This document shows, piece by piece, positions 1 to 14,014 of a stretch of DNA of 64,000 nt. The translations under genes were made by a program, and so were the position numbers. The notes beneath the pieces were generated by a model. It was not told where the DNA came from. It saw only the letters and a list, made by a program, of their open reading frames with translations, and searched no databases. Numbering within the stretch: the stretch's first letter is position 1; every line of letters starts with the position of its first letter. The stretch comes from Galaxea fascicularis (lineage: Eukaryota; Cnidaria; Anthozoa; Scleractinia; Euphylliidae). Where the stretch lies: assembly GCA_948470475.1 (NCBI GenBank), contig OX419342.1, positions 28,782,376 through 28,846,375 of the forward strand. The letters are read 5' to 3'.

Positions 1-28
1 AGTAACACTTTCATTTTGTTTGTTACAG

Positions 29-670
29 GTCCTGTTTAATAAGCAGCTGAGTGGACGACAGTGGTTTTCTCTGCTGTTTTTAACATTTGGCTGCATTGTG
101 AAGCAAGTGAAATTTGAGAACCTTACCAAAGCTGGAAGCACTTCTTTTTCTCTGCGCTTTGATGTACATTTACTTTTAATTCTTGTTCAGGTGTTCTGTT
201 CCTGTTTTGCTGGTGTCTACAATGAGTATCTTCTTAAGGGTAAAGGTGGTGACACACCATTTATGATTCAAAATGTTTTCATGTACTTTGATTCAATTCT
301 TTGCAATTTTGCTGTCCTTTGGTACAATGGCACATTGTCAGATGCCTTCACAAGGCAAAGTATTGTTTCAATTTGCCGGAGTAAAGTATTAGCCATAATT
401 TTCAACAATGCAGCCATTGGAATTACAACAGCCTTGTTCCTTCGACAACTCAACTCTATTCTTAAGACTTTTGCAAGTGCTCTGGAGATCATGTTCACAG
501 CTATTTTATGCTGGGTTATCTTTGGAATCCCAGTTGACATTTTTACTTTTATTGCCATAGCTATTGTATCATATGCAGTGATTCTGTATGCTCAAAACCC
601 TGTGGATAACACCCCTACACAAGCTAAACCTTCTGGTGATGGCTCCCTGAAACCAAGTTCAAGTGTTTGA
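29..670 (+). CDS. SLC35A-type nucleotide-sugar transporter, last exon (5' part outside window)
   Basis: Terminal exon of a multi-pass Golgi/ER nucleotide-sugar transporter. The reading frame opens directly after a pyrimidine-rich acceptor (AG at 27-28) and runs 213 codons to TGA 668-670. Visible features: a hydrophobic segment, the linker GVYNEYLLK typical of the second half of SLC35A carriers, then QNVFMYFDSILCN, the conserved NNAAIGI near the middle, and LNSILKTFASALE followed by two more membrane segments and a short polar tail rich in Pro and Ser. Family members exchange a UDP- or CMP-sugar for UMP/CMP across the Golgi membrane. I cannot decide between SLC35A subtypes, so no symbol is given. 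The N-terminal half and all upstream introns lie left of the window. Confidence 0.85.
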   Translation, partial: VLFNKQLSGRQWFSLLFLTFGCIVKQVKFENLTKAGSTSFSLRFDVHLLLILVQVFCSCFAGVYNEYLLKGKGGDTPFMIQNVFMYFDSILCNFAVLWYNGTLSDAFTRQSIVSICRSKVLAIIFNNAAIGITTALFLRQLNSILKTFASALEIMFTAILCWVIFGIPVDIFTFIAIAIVSYAVILYAQNPVDNTPTQAKPSGDGSLKPSSSV

Positions 671-1276
671 GAAAAGTGCATTCAGGGTTTTTACAGGATG
701 CCAAAGTTTTGGCTATTTTAAACTATTGCCAAGGCCTCAGGTTTATGGGGTAACTGTACTGTTTACTGTAACAATGATAAATTTGGACACAGTTCTGAAG
801 TCAAAGACAGGTAAATGGTGATAAAGCTACAATGTATCAAGAGTGTCATATCCTCACAAGGTTGATTTGTCTTCTTCAGCCAGGTTTGTCTATTTCTTGC
901 TGGGACTTAAACAAAGCCTTGCAAGCCAAAATTTCTTGAGAGATGTTAAGACTTTGTTCTTAGAGGGAATGGTGGTTCAAGTTGTGTGATTCAAGTTTCA
1001 TCGTTGAGAAAATTGACAGCTTTATCCTATTTACACAAACATGGTGAATTTTTTGGTTTTCATAAATATTTCTAATTCAACTTGGGTGCTCTGTTAAGGG
1101 AAATTTTTATAAGAGAAATATAAGTGTGAAAGAATGTTGTAAGAGGTGCAAGAAATTATTCTTGAAGAAGTACAATAAGTGGGAACATCAACTTTAAAGT
1201 TAGCATTGGATTTCCTCTTTTATGTCTTTGATGTAAATGGCTTGTATTTTTTGTTATTGTTAAAAGAAAAAGAAAA

Positions 1277-1446
1277 AATAAACAAGTGATGTTAAAATGG
1301 AAATGGAATGGGTTGATCCTCTACTATTTGGATGCATGTCCAATTGTTGGGATTTAGGCATTGAGAGTGAAGTGAGCTCTAGTAAATGTTTAGCCCGTTA
1401 ATCTATTCAATATTATCAAAAAAGTGTTATCAATAAAATCAATAAA
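1277..1446 (+). promoter_or_regulatory. Candidate poly(A) signals of the SLC35A-type gene
   Basis: AATAAA hexamers occur at 1277-1282, 1432-1437 and 1441-1446, all downstream of the transporter stop codon and without another gene between. The stretch 671-1276 is therefore read as 3' UTR; it holds no open frame of note. Which hexamer is used cannot be told from sequence. Confidence 0.45.
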
Positions 1447-1799
1447 GTGTTATAATACCATTGTTATTCATTTCAAACTTCATATTTTCCACTCCGTCGG
1501 TTTTACGAAACAAAGAACTTTTAAATCACTTTCTTTTGTTTTTGCTTTGAATATAAAAGGATGCAAAGAACGCTGATGTTTGTTTTGCATATGGTTTTTC
1601 TTGAAAATAAAGCAGAAATTTGAGCAAAAAAAACACAGAGTATGGTAATGTTTTTCTACGGAATCAAAGGCCACATGCAAAAATTCAACTCATTTGGACG
1701 GCATTTAAAAAACGGTCAAAATCGTCACTTACGCCCCTCTTCCACATGAGCTCTTCATTATTTGTAGTCTTTTGATTGGCTGAGCCATTATACCATCTT

Positions 1800-2045
1800 C
1801 TAGAAATATATTGTACAGCTACCTAGCTATACATAGCTGTCCTGTGTTCAAATCCCACTCTGGCCACTAGCTGGTGTTGTTCTGGGTAAGTGCCTGGTTG
1901 AACTCCTCAGTTGTCATGGTAAATAGCTTCCACCAGCTGGGATGCTTAATGCCATTGTTTCCATTTGTATTGTCCCTGAAAAGCCCCTCTAGGGAAGTGG
2001 TCAATTAAGTATTTATTGAGACTTAAATAAAGTTATCATACAGTA
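1800..2045 (+). repeat. SINE-like element, family A
   Basis: A B-box-like GTGTTCAAATCCCACTC lies at about 1848-1864, followed by a body with 'gtaaatag...ccagctggg' and a 3' tail that reads 'cattgtccctgaaaagcccc' in closely related form, ending in repeated ATTTATTGAG/AAATAAAG. The same body and tail reappear inverted at about 61830-61960, and the body alone near 31150. An RNA polymerase III type promoter box plus dispersed copies supports a SINE. The exact 5' end is not clear. Confidence 0.55.
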
Positions 2046-2274
2046 GAAACCCCGCAAGTAAGTGTAACGTGAATGTTTACATGTGTGGCAAGAGTCATGG
2101 ACAATAAACTGGAAACCAGACAATATTGTAATGCAATATTGTACAAGAATTTATTTTGTAAATAATTGTTTGTAAATATGAGTGAATAAAGGATTATATT
2201 GTAATGCACAACAGAAACAAACCCAATGATCTTTAATTGGTGTAACCTAAAAACAGCTACTTAGTAGAACAATA

Positions 2275-3529
2275 GTATGGTGGCCTGTTGTGATCATAGC
2301 AAAACCAGTTGGAAATGTTTGTTTGAAATTTTAAAAAACATGCAGATGTGAAAAAAACTGGAAAATTTGAAATAATACTAGTAATTATAATAAGATACAG
2401 AGAGAGGTATATTTTTTATATTCAAAAAGCCACAAGTATATATTTGTTTTTTTTAATTCCTTTTTTTTTCTTTTTATTCACTTTTAATTTGCATTTGCAT
2501 TTTTTATTTTTGCTTATTTTTATTTGGTTTAATTTAATCTTTTAATCTTTTTCAATTTGCTTTAATTTTTTTATTTTCTTTATTCTCTTTTTTCTCTCTC
2601 TTCTTTAACTTTATGTATATTATTATTATTATTGGCTATGTTTTAATTCCTAAAACACTAAATTGCTTTTTTTTTCATTCAAGTTACTTTCTTTTTTTTT
2701 TTAACCCTTTCACTCCCGATAGTGCCAAATGGCACTTATAGATTTTACTCTGTCAAACACCAGACGATTTTACTCATCAATGGAGAACCCCTTGGGGGTG
2801 AAAGGGTTAACAACATATTCACCCAAAAACTATGTCTCCATTAAATTCAAAAAGAATTTTTTATCATTACAATTTTAAAGATTTGTAATTTTGTATATGT
2901 TATTGATCAACATTTTTGAAAAGTTTTATGCATGGATACTTTTCATACCTGTCAACCCCCGGAGTTCCAAAATCTGGAGACGTCTCGAAATCCTCGCGTT
3001 GTAAGAATGCGTTTTACGACAGTGTCCGAATACTCTCCGAGAATCACCCGAAGGCTTTCCGAATGTTCCCGATGTGACATCTTGAAAACAACGAAATTAA
3101 TGAAAAAAAAAGAATTCGAAAGAAGCCGCGGATTTTCCCGGGAGATTTGGTGCTCTAACCTGGAGACCGGGAGATTTGATGAAAAACTTGGAGACTCCCG
3201 GTAAAACCGGGAGAGTTGACAGGTATGACTTTTTAGCATGAACTGCAGAATTATGAAATGTTTTTAGGATACTATGTTGATCATCTTCCTGTATTTGTTT
3301 TCTATGAATAATATTGTTTGTTTTTCTATTAGCATTCCTTAACTGAAATAACCCGTTTTAGCATGATAAGCATTAGTTTTAGGCATCATTCTGAATAAAT
3401 TATTTCCATTATTATTATTATTATTATTATTTTAAATTTTCCAGTTTTTTTTTTTAAATCTGCATGTTTTTTAAAATTTCAAACAAACATTTCCAACTGG
3501 TTTTGGTATGATAACAATAGGCTACCATA
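2275..3529. mobile_element. DNA transposon remnant with ~95 bp terminal inverted repeats
   Basis: The sequence from 2275 to about 2371 returns as its reverse complement at about 3434-3529 with few mismatches; both arms contain CCAGTTGGAAATGTTTGTTT and an A/T-rich inner part. The interior is low-complexity T-rich DNA, an (ATT)n run near 2610 and another near 3408, and a separate nested element at 2944-3232. No transposase frame is left, so it is non-autonomous or decayed. Confidence 0.7.
2944..3232. mobile_element. MITE nested in the 2275-3529 element
   Basis: Perfect 13 bp terminal inverted repeats, CATACCTGTCAAC at the left and GTTGACAGGTATG at the right, bounded by ACTTTT on both sides, which would be a 6 bp target duplication. 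The inside has repeated 'gggaga/ctcccg' motifs and no coding capacity; the opposing short open frames across it are by-products of its base composition. Confidence 0.7.
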
Positions 3530-3807
3530 GATAGGTTCCGTGAAACACTTCGAAACCGTATCGTTTTCAATGCGTTCCGATTGCAAACCGCGTCTGAACA
3601 GACCGAACTTACCTCTTACTGGTAACCAGTTTCCCTCTTCTCAAGTCTCGAAATCGAGGACGGATAGTGATATGACGTCACTGTCTGTGTTTTCGCCATG
3701 ATGGTTCTACATTAATTGCCAACATCGTGCAAAAAGAAAGGTTTTATCGGTTGTTTCCGACATTTTGTGAATAAAGAAACATTGCCGATGTGTGGCGTCA
3801 AGGATAC

Positions 3808-6800
3808 ATGAACGAGGAAGACGCCGATGAAACAACAAGACTGATGTCGGACGAATTACCGCCTCGAAGTTACGATGAGGATGAGACCTCTCGTGACTAC
3901 CGTCATCATAGACAAAGAAAAAACAGTGAAAATGTCTACACGGTAAGACTACAGAGAATTCACAGTTAGCTTTCCCTTTTAAAGCATGATTCATCATTTA
4001 TGGGTTTCTTGAGACTTAGCATTTATGAATGTATATAAGTTCAGATATTCATGCTCATTGCACAATTTCGATGTTGTATATAAGCTCAATCTTAATATTA
4101 GGCGTCACCCGTGGCGGTTTCCGTTTTGTAAGCAGACAAACAAGGTTTCTTATTTGCTAAGTGCATGTACGTTGTTTCACCATACAAAAATTTCTCTTAC
4201 TGCATTGCTCTTTTATCGCTATTGTAAGGAACTGTTACAATCTATCTTCTAAGTTTAAGACGAGAAACGTCGTTCATGTGGCACTTGATAAAATAAATAA
4301 ATAAGTACATATACATGTCTGTTGGATACACTCCCTTTTCGGAGTTTTTTCATATAGTTTTTTTCATAACTCATACTTAAACTTTTTACAAATTCCAGTG
4401 GGCAGGGGAGATGGTGGGAGTCAAACTCACAGATACATGTAAGAGATCTTATTTCAAAGACCCAAAACACTTTTGAAATAGACCCTCTTGGAGTTTACTC
4501 CCCTACAGTGTATGCCCAAACATTACCAGGCTGGTAGCTGTTTCCAGCCGTATTTCGCTTTCTTATCTCTGAATCCTGTGTAGTACACCCCCTTTACTGT
4601 GACACCACAAATATTTCTGGTACATATATTGTGTTGCAAGACAACCAGTCAGACACCATATGGCTAAACCACAAATTGTAACATCAATAATTACTTTTGC
4701 GGTGAGTGCTTTCTTCTTGGGGTTTCATCATGCATCTGACTGGTTGAAAAACAACAAACATTCCAGAAATAATTATTAGTGTTCACAGTTTTGTGAGTTA
4801 TCAGAGTAACACAAATGAGGAATTGCAATTGTTATTGACCTCCAACTGGGTGACTCGGTAGAGCACCAGACTGCCATGATGGACCAACCTTGGTGTCTTT
4901 ATATAACTTAGGAGCAAATGCTGCCTTTGTAGTGACATCTACAAATTTTAGTCTTGCCAGATCAGGGTTCAAAATAGCAGCCGCCACTTTGGTCACACTT
5001 GCCGGCGATTTTTCACGGAAGCAGTAGAAAATTACATCTATTGATCGGCGAAAAAATGAGCCTTGGGAAAAAAAGCCTATAAATTCAGGCTAAAAGCTCT
5101 GATTTTATTTTGAACCCTGCATATAAGGATGATAAACTGTAGGTCCCTTCTCACAAAAGTTGTTCGTGATAACCTTGTGGAACATAAAAGAACCCACACA
5201 CTGATTGCAAAGAGTAGGGTACACAGTTCCCATTGTTGTGGTCTGGCCGTTGTGTTTGTGCTTCCCATAGGGTTAACCTCATTGTGCCTTTCCAGGTTGG
5301 ACAGAATTGTCCAAGAAAAATTGCTGTGTACTATGAAGTAGAGTCCTGAGCATAAGGGACTGTTTTAGTTTGTATTACGTAGTGACTATCACTGATGTTC
5401 TTGATTCCTTTTCTCCATCTCCTGCGAAGGTATAAATAAAATTAACACTTTTCTTCTTTAATGATTTTTGTGAGAGTAACATATCCCCAAGGTAGCTTCA
5501 TCTTGATCTTCCTCTGTGGAAGATTTGTTATCACAATCAGAAACTAGGGAAAATTAAGTCTTGAGTGTATTTCAGTTAGTGATTAGGACCTTGGCGGTAT
5601 TAAAATATTAGTGCTTTTGTGTTTAACAATGATAGGATGACAGAGAGGAGGAATTTGTTGAAGAAGATAATGCAAGGATGGCCAGAGGGCGAGAGAGAAA
5701 CACAAGGCCACCAAGGGTGCGAGATGTGTCACCACATGATAGTGAAATGGATGAGGAAGAGATGCTCAAATATGGAGCTAAGAGTGTAATGATGTTAATT
5801 GTCCCTGTATCAACTTGTATGTTGGTTGTGGTGGCAACCATAGCATCAGTAACATATTACACTCACAATGAGGGAACTTACCTGTAAGTTAACTTTTGTT
5901 AGATTTTCACAATATTTTCAGTGTTGTCAAGAGAAATGCTGAAGTCTTACTAAAGGAATACAAAATTTGATTCCTAATTAGTACTGTATGACTGCATTTT
6001 TGTATTACCTTTGCATTTAGTGTTTACACTCCCTTTCACGAAGAAGGTAATATCAGCAAGGCACAAAAAGCTGGAGAAGCGATAGCCAATGCCTTTATAG
6101 TGATTGGTGTTGTCTTGGTGTTAACAATCATCTTGGTACTGTTATACAAGTTTAGATGCTATTGTGTAAGTATCCTTTGATACATAAATAACGAGGGGAA
6201 ACTGTTGAATGTTAACTTGCATATTCCTTGTGCTATAATTTCATTATGTTTTCCACTTTTATAAGTTGAAAGATTTTGTTTTATGATCAAGCATTTCATC
6301 TTTGGATGTTTGAGATATTACCCCTTAGTCATTCATTAAATCATTTCCCTAAATTTTACCAATTCCAGTAAAAATCAATGAAATTTTGAGAAATAATAAA
6401 AAATCTCTAAAATATATAGTTTGTGGTAAAATTTGGCAAATTGGGTATCGTAAATATGCGTAAGAGAAGCAATTTTTCTTTTACTTAAGGCTTGGAGTAA
6501 TGAGTCATGTGGACCTCACAACAGCTAAATGTAAATTCCTCAAATAGACTTTACTGCCTTTCATGCGAAATAAAAATCCAAACAAACTATAGTATTTTTC
6601 AAGAAACACGTCACCTAAACTGTCCTATATTCTGGTGAAGTTTGGGAATGTTCGATTTTTTCATTTTGCACCCCTGGAGGCAATATTATTTTATGAACAG
6701 CTACTCTTAAGATGTGTCAAGCAAGTCAAAAGACCTTTATTATTAGTCTTTAAGCTGAACCTGTAATCTGTGCTGGGCATGGAATACAGAGGGATGAAAA

Positions 6801-9800
6801 GAATTGATAGAAAAAATGTAAAGCTGCCTCAGTGAGGAACATTTTGTTTTTATCTTTCCTCTAAATTGAATCTTTTCAACAAAGCCAAAAACCTAATATT
6901 AAAATCTAATATCAGAGAAATTCCCTTATGAAATGATGTCATGAAGATCGCATCTGGGAAGAGACCGTATACAAGCAGAAAGCAGTTCTTTTCGAAATAA
7001 AAAAAAAAGTTAATTGAATGAACCTCTGACTGGAAATGGAATTTTAATTCTGCTCAGAGTTTGAAAGTGAACTGTGGAATTCCTTTAGCCTGACATATAA
7101 TTATACAGTAAGAAGTTAATGTAAGGGAGCCATACCCTCTTGAATGGAAATGTTTACTAAAATTGGATTACAATAATTGACTTGTGGCACATTCTAAGAA
7201 CTAACCTGTGCAGAATGAGACTTGTGATTTGTAATCTTATTTCTGCATTCTTGTTTTTCGGTAGGTTATATCTGGATGGTTGGTGTTATCGTCTCTCATG
7301 CTACTTTTCTTCTTTGGATACATCTACTTTCAGTAAGTGTCTTGTTGTATAGATCTACTGAATAGTAAAATTTAATCATTGGTGTCTACATGCAATGCTT
7401 TGGAATAGTGTTGAGTGCTTTTGCAAGACTTCATACATCCCTGTCTTTTTATAGAAGTAAGATTTAAATCAATTCATGTGCATTTTTTCCGCAGAGAGGT
7501 GCTGAAGGTATACAATGTGCCTATGGATTACTTTACGTTATCATTGATCCTTTGGAATTTTGGAGTTGTAGGCATGATTTGTATACATTGGAAAGGACCC
7601 CTCAGATTACAGCAAGCATACCTTATTTTAGTTAGTGCTTTGATGGTAAGTAAGTTACAAATATTGGTTTTTAATTCACTGGTTATAACTGGTTTACTGA
7701 CTGTAACACCCTTCACTTATGTGAATGTGACTATACGAAGTCACTTGCATTTGTACATCTTCACTTTCACTGATGTTGTGTGCATGCTCTTTCAATATTA
7801 AACCATGATTTGTAAGATGGCTAGTTGATGTAGGGGCATGTTGACATAAATGAATTCCTCCAAGGATGAGTTTCACCTTGGTGTCTGGTTATTTGCCTCT
7901 TGGTGTTTATGTTGCAGTTAAAAATTAAATTCAGGAAAAAACATTTTTAACCTAGGTTGAAAATCAATTTCCTTTGTCTCCTTACCCTAATGCTGAATAA
8001 ATAGGCTTATGGAGACAAAGGGATTTGAGAATCAACCTAGGTTAAAAATTTTTATTTTTAGCTGCAACATTTACATGACCCCAGGGTGAGCCTATCCTGG
8101 GGTGAGTCTCATGTCGATGCAGCATTAGTTTCCTGTTCTTCTACATTGGTTACTATTTTTTAGTTCATTTTTAAAGAATTGTCAGATTTATATGAGAGGT
8201 TTAAGTCTAGTTATTAGTTATATATACTATTGTGGTGCACTTTTGAATATTGTATATTGTTTTTGTCAACTCTGTTGCTGTGTGTGGAATATGACAATAC
8301 TGTAGAATACTGGCCTCTGTAAACAAGGAGTTTCTGGATGTAGATGGATAGTACATCACATAGCCTCCACCCCAACTTGAGATGTATGGTCTGTCAGACA
8401 GTAACATCGGAAAGTATCCTTTCATACTAACTTGTTTGTCATATTGCAGGCTCTGGTATTTATCAAGTTTTTACCAGATTGGACAACATGGGCAATATTA
8501 GCAGCTATTTCCCTTTACGGTGATTGATTTGTGTCATATTTATTGGAGACTAAATGCTTGGTTAATGGTTAATTGCATGAAACATGAAGTGATTTACTTT
8601 AGCAATCACTCTTATTCACTATGATGAGTAGCACGGTCATGACTACATTCTAGGGGTACTTTCTTATTAATTGCAATATCTCGGCTTGTAAAGGCTATTT
8701 CACCCTGAAAATTTTTCCCATATCATGCAAATAGGTCTTCTTGATGTACAAATAATAAAAAGTTGTATCCGCTTTAAAATAAACCTGGAAAACATTTATG
8801 TTTCCAAAAAATATGACTAAATGTACGTGTAACGCGTAACACAGACAATGGCTGCGCGAGTGTATTTTGAATAATTTCTCCACTTACAAACACTCAAATC
8901 TTACCAAATTCTGGTTACAAATCAGAATAACAAAGGCACACACACACAATAACTTCCAGATACTTTTCTTTATTAGAAGTTCTTGAAAAACTACATGTTT
9001 ATACCGACCCTTCGTTGTAACGCTTCACATTTTTTTGGAAGGCATTTTCTAAAATTGCTCGATACCGCCCAGCACACGTCTCAAAATACAAAATAAAACA
9101 TGTGAAATGAATGGGCTGTATGTGATCGACGATATGTCAAAGTTTAAAGTCAAAATACAAATCGAGAAGCAATTTAGAACAAATTGAAAAAGACTGAAAC
9201 ACTTTCTGTACTGCAGTGGTAACGTCCAAATTAGCAACGGACTCACCACTTCCTTCCAATATTTTGCTGTTTCTGAAGCAAGTATTGCACTTTGATTGGG
9301 CAACGTATCGTGGGCTTGTAATAACCGACAACTGTGAGCATTTTAAGCCATTTTCATTCGCTGAAGCCGGAGATTTTTAGCTTTGAGCGATGCTGAAACA
9401 TTTTGCGTGATGATGCTGTGCTCATTGAGTGTAACGAAGCACGCTACCCTTGAAAATCTCCCGTCGAAGATCGGCCATAACTCCGGTGCAGTTGAAACGT
9501 TTTGCTTCGTTTTTGTGACAAACAATCGGGGGGTCTCAAGGGATTCTTAAGGGCTAGAATCAGCGTGACCAAAGCACGTGTTTTGAGTGAATGCGGAGGT
9601 TAACAAGTCAAGTATGGAGACAAAAGAAAAAAAAGTCGGTCTACGGTTTCGCGCAAGAAAGCGGCCCAGGAGCGAAGAGAGGTTGAAAAGAGAGAAAGGA
9701 ATAGGCTTCATTACCAAAAAAATAAGCAGAAAATAATCGAAAGAGTGAAGGAAAGAAGATATGAAAAACCCGGCCTAAGGGAAGCGAGGTGTTGAAAGGC

Positions 9801-12800
9801 CACTTCTATTTGCGTGATAACATTCATGACATGACTTACACGCTAGATACTAAAAGAGTTGCAGCAGTGTTTCCAGCAACTGTGAGACATATCTATAGTG
9901 ACCTTACAGTAAAAAAAGTGCAACAAGAAGCCAATCTACAAACTCTCCCTTATTCAGCATGAAGAAATCATTGCTTCGTTGTAAGACAGCTGAGGGTTGA
10001 ACAAAAAAGATGTAGAAACATTTGCTCAGAATCAGAACATAGCAGCCCTAAATATCAAAACAAACATGTATTTACCCTAAATATGTAGAATTATAACTTT
10101 TTTTGCTTGTAAATAATGCTTTATTTTAGAAAAAAGGCCAGAATCTAAAAATTGACCCCGCCCACAAAGGATTATGGGTAAATAGAAAAACTTCTTTTTA
10201 TATCAAATAACTGTAGTTTTTCATGAATATTGCTTGAAGCAAACATTAAAAGCTAAAGTAGACACAGAGAAACAATGAATAAAGCATTTTAGCATTTTAA
10301 AGGTTTTTCGCTTATGTAACGCAAAATGGAGTCATGATTGTGCTACTCATCTATGTTCACCATCTTTTTTATGCACCCAAGACATTGATGGGAAAACAGT
10401 TTAGTCACATGGTCACTTGTGGGGCAAGCGAGGGGATTTATGGTTGATTCCCATGCAATCATGGATGGGTTAGAGATTTAAATACTTGTTTGTCCTCAGC
10501 GTTTCGCATGTTTGTTTGTTTGGGTTTTCCAAAACTCACAAATATATTGCAGGGTGTAAAATTAACTTTTTTTCCCGGTAGCCACTTGGCTCCTAAATAT
10601 TTTAAAGTGGTAGCCAAATCCAAAAAGTTGGTGGTCATGACACACACACAAAACCATTTTTACCCTGTCACTGTTCTAGATAGATTAAATTGCTCATGAA
10701 TCATAGTGATACAGTCAAATTCAAATGAGCTCACGTTGCAGACAAATCATGTCAAACGCGATGAAAATTCGCACGAGCTACAAAGAGGACACTAGAATGG
10801 GTCATATACAACATGAAAGGTTACCTAAATCCAAGATGGCGTTTTGTAACGATAGATTTACATTCGAAATCGTGGAGCGTTTTGGAAACGAGCTAACAAG
10901 GAACTTTGCTACAGATTTATCTTTACAAATCTTCAACAATCACTAAATCTCTAGGTAAGGTGTGATTAGAAATTCTAGTCGCCAAATTGGCGACTAATTT
11001 TTAGGATTTGGTCGCCAAAGTGAAAAATTTAGTCGCATTGGCGCCTGTATTAGGCGCAATTTTACGCCCTGTATTGACTTTTGCCCAACAATATTTTGGG
11101 AAAAGGTGACCATTGTGCTATTTTTAGGTGAGACAATTACTCAAAATATTCACTCAAGTCAGTACACTGGCAATTTGTTTCCCACGTAAACTTACAGTAA
11201 GTTTTTTCAGTACAGTTTAAATTTCATTAATTCCCCCAGAGAGGGGAAATTGATGAAAATTCAGGAGTTTGGAGATTTTAATTTTAGGATGACTTCTAGA
11301 CTGCAAGCAGTCTCTCTCTTGCTCTAAAATCTGTGGAGTGAACGCGATATACAAGCGGCAAATCCACAAGCTGGTAGTTTCGTGGGCGCCAGTCATGAGC
11401 AAAAAGAGAGACTGCAAGGGTCTCATACAGCATTTCTGAATCCCGGCACTCTGGTGACAGAGTGTTTTGATTGGTCAGTCCATGACGCGATGATGCATAA
11501 CTGTCACCAACATTCATCAACGCTAATCAGCAACACTTCAAGGGCTTACTCAGTAACCAACAGCTGTCATTTTACACTGTACAATGCAAGGACAATAATT
11601 TATGATTGAAGTTAAAAATGGAATAGGAACATGCAGTACTCGCTCTCCTTGAAAAGGAAAGATGTTTTCACTGTTTTGCCGACAGGTTTTGGTAAAAGCC
11701 CTATTTGCCAAAGCTATTCTGTTGCAAAAAGTGTAATCAATGCTGTTGCGCTATAATACGGCAGCCGTGATTGTTTTTGTCTCATTTGGAAGTGCTCATT
11801 GCCGAGAAGCTAGTCAGAAATTAGATTTTTGCCTCACACAACAGCTAAGTGAGTCAGTTTTTAGCACCGTAAATCCAAGCTGCTCAAAAATAGAGTTCAG
11901 AGAATGTGTTTCTTCTCCCCTTCAAGAGGAGACATATAAAAATATTTTCCATGCTGATGTAGTCGATGTACGATGTTTGGGGCTGTTGACAATCACGGAT
12001 CTTGTGAAAGTTGAGTCTTAAACGAACACTTACATAAATGTCATAAATTGGACACAGAGGGCTTTACAATATTACTGACTTCTTTGTTTTGTGTGGAATC
12101 ACTCATCGCATCTTTGTGCTTAAAAACTTGTCTGTGATCGCTTTGATGGATTTTGAAACCCTGCGTATCATGTATGAAAATAGGTGGGGTGGGCGTGAAT
12201 GATGTGAATTGTCAAACTGTCACCGGGATTCATAAATGTTGTATGAAACCTTTGCAGTCTCTCTTTTCGCTCATACTGGCGCCCACAAAACTACTGGCTT
12301 GTGGATTCGCCACTTGTATATTGGGTTTGTTCCACAGATTTTACAGCAAAAGAGACTGCTTGCAGTCTAGGTGACATCAAACTCAACAACCTTTTATAAA
12401 CTTCAACAAGGTTTTATAAACCAAGATGTAAGATATTTTTAGGTTATTAATCAAGGAATTAAAATGATCGGATTGTGATAAGCTTTTAGAATTTTAGCTT
12501 TTTGTCACTTGTTTTTTAAACCTGTAATTTATTTTAGATACACAACTCCATAAGGATTGACACTTAACCATTTATCATGTTTAAATGAAGTTGATGTATG
12601 TAGACGATCGGCCATAATTCTTTTTCCATCATTCACTGTGTGTGTGTGACGAGTTCGATTGTGTTGATGAGTGAGAAGTGGGTTGTTTGTAGACTAAACA
12701 GAATGCAGGGTTGTTGGAACAGCAACAAGGTTATTTATTCCAAACGAAAGTAGTAAACTCCGCACAAGACTTCACAATAAGCTCACACAAGGCTTATAAA

Positions 12801-13979
12801 ATTATACTCGACCTCCGTCAAACTTAGATACTCACGGCCTCCGCCAAATGTATAAACGACCTCTGTCACACTTCAATAAACACGGCCTCCGCCAACTGTA
12901 TAAACAACCTCTGTCAACTTCAATAAATACGGCCTCCGCCAACTACTCTCAGCTCTCAGCTCTCAGACTTACTTCAACAAACACACACTTCTCTTCTCTA
13001 AGAGAAACTCCAAAGCTACACCGATGGGCTTATATACTTTACAACAAAACATTCTAGAACTTTCCGACTCGACTAAATAAAGTAACATTACAATAAGAAA
13101 CTATTTACAGCGACATACGCAAACGGCTTAAAATAGAATTACTGAATCATGATGATAAAACACTAATTAAATATGCAGAAGATTCTAGACACTTCCAGAC
13201 AGTAACGCGAGTCACGCAATAATATATTTTTCGTAACATAACCCCCTCTCGAGAAGAAATTTCCTAAATTTCTACTAACAACGAAAAATTACTTAAGTAG
13301 TACCAAGAGAAGGTAGTCCAATGTCTCGTAAGTTATTCCAGCATCTGACAAGGGTGTAAACAACTCTGCTCTTTGCTCATCAGTAAGGTTATCTCCGATG
13401 GCCACATCCTTGACTGACTCTTCAGCAACATATCCACCAATCTCCAGAAAATCAACATCGTCTACAGGATCCACTGCTTCTAATTCACTCTTAACATCAT
13501 CGTTGTTACGATTACCAATGTTCTCTTCAACAGCCACTGCTCCTACGGGTACTGGATTCTCTCGCTCAAAATACTTCTTCAGTAAATTGGCATGGTAAAC
13601 TTTCTCCTTTCCTTTAACACGTACTTTATAATCATTGAGACCCACTGCAGCACTAACCTCAAATGGACCTTTCCACTGCATTAAAAGCTTGTTATGGTCA
13701 GTCGGCAACAGCACTAACACTTTATCTCCTGGTACAAACTTCCTGACTTTAGCCTTACGATCGTAGTAATGCTTGCCTTTAACTTGGGCTTTCTGAAGCT
13801 CGGTGTGCGCAAGCTTGAGGGTATCTTCTAACTTCTCGCGTAGCTCAAACACATACTGGTAGCTGTTCTTCACTTCAGGTTCCTCTAGCTCTTTCGTCCA
13901 CAGCTCTTTAAGGATAAACATCGGCCCTCTAACAGCTCGTCCATACAGCAACTCAAACGGTGAAAAACCAGTAGACTCT

Positions 13980-14014
<35 letters not shown>

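Noticed and set aside
2348..2545. 65-codon plus-strand frame rich in Phe/Leu/Ile
   Set aside because: It is a translation of T-rich low-complexity DNA inside a transposon.
3707..3997. 96-codon minus-strand frame over presenilin exon 1
   Set aside because: Shadow of the presenilin first exon and its flanks.
9049..9331. Two overlapping minus-strand frames
   Set aside because: Inside a decayed transposon, without recognisable domain.
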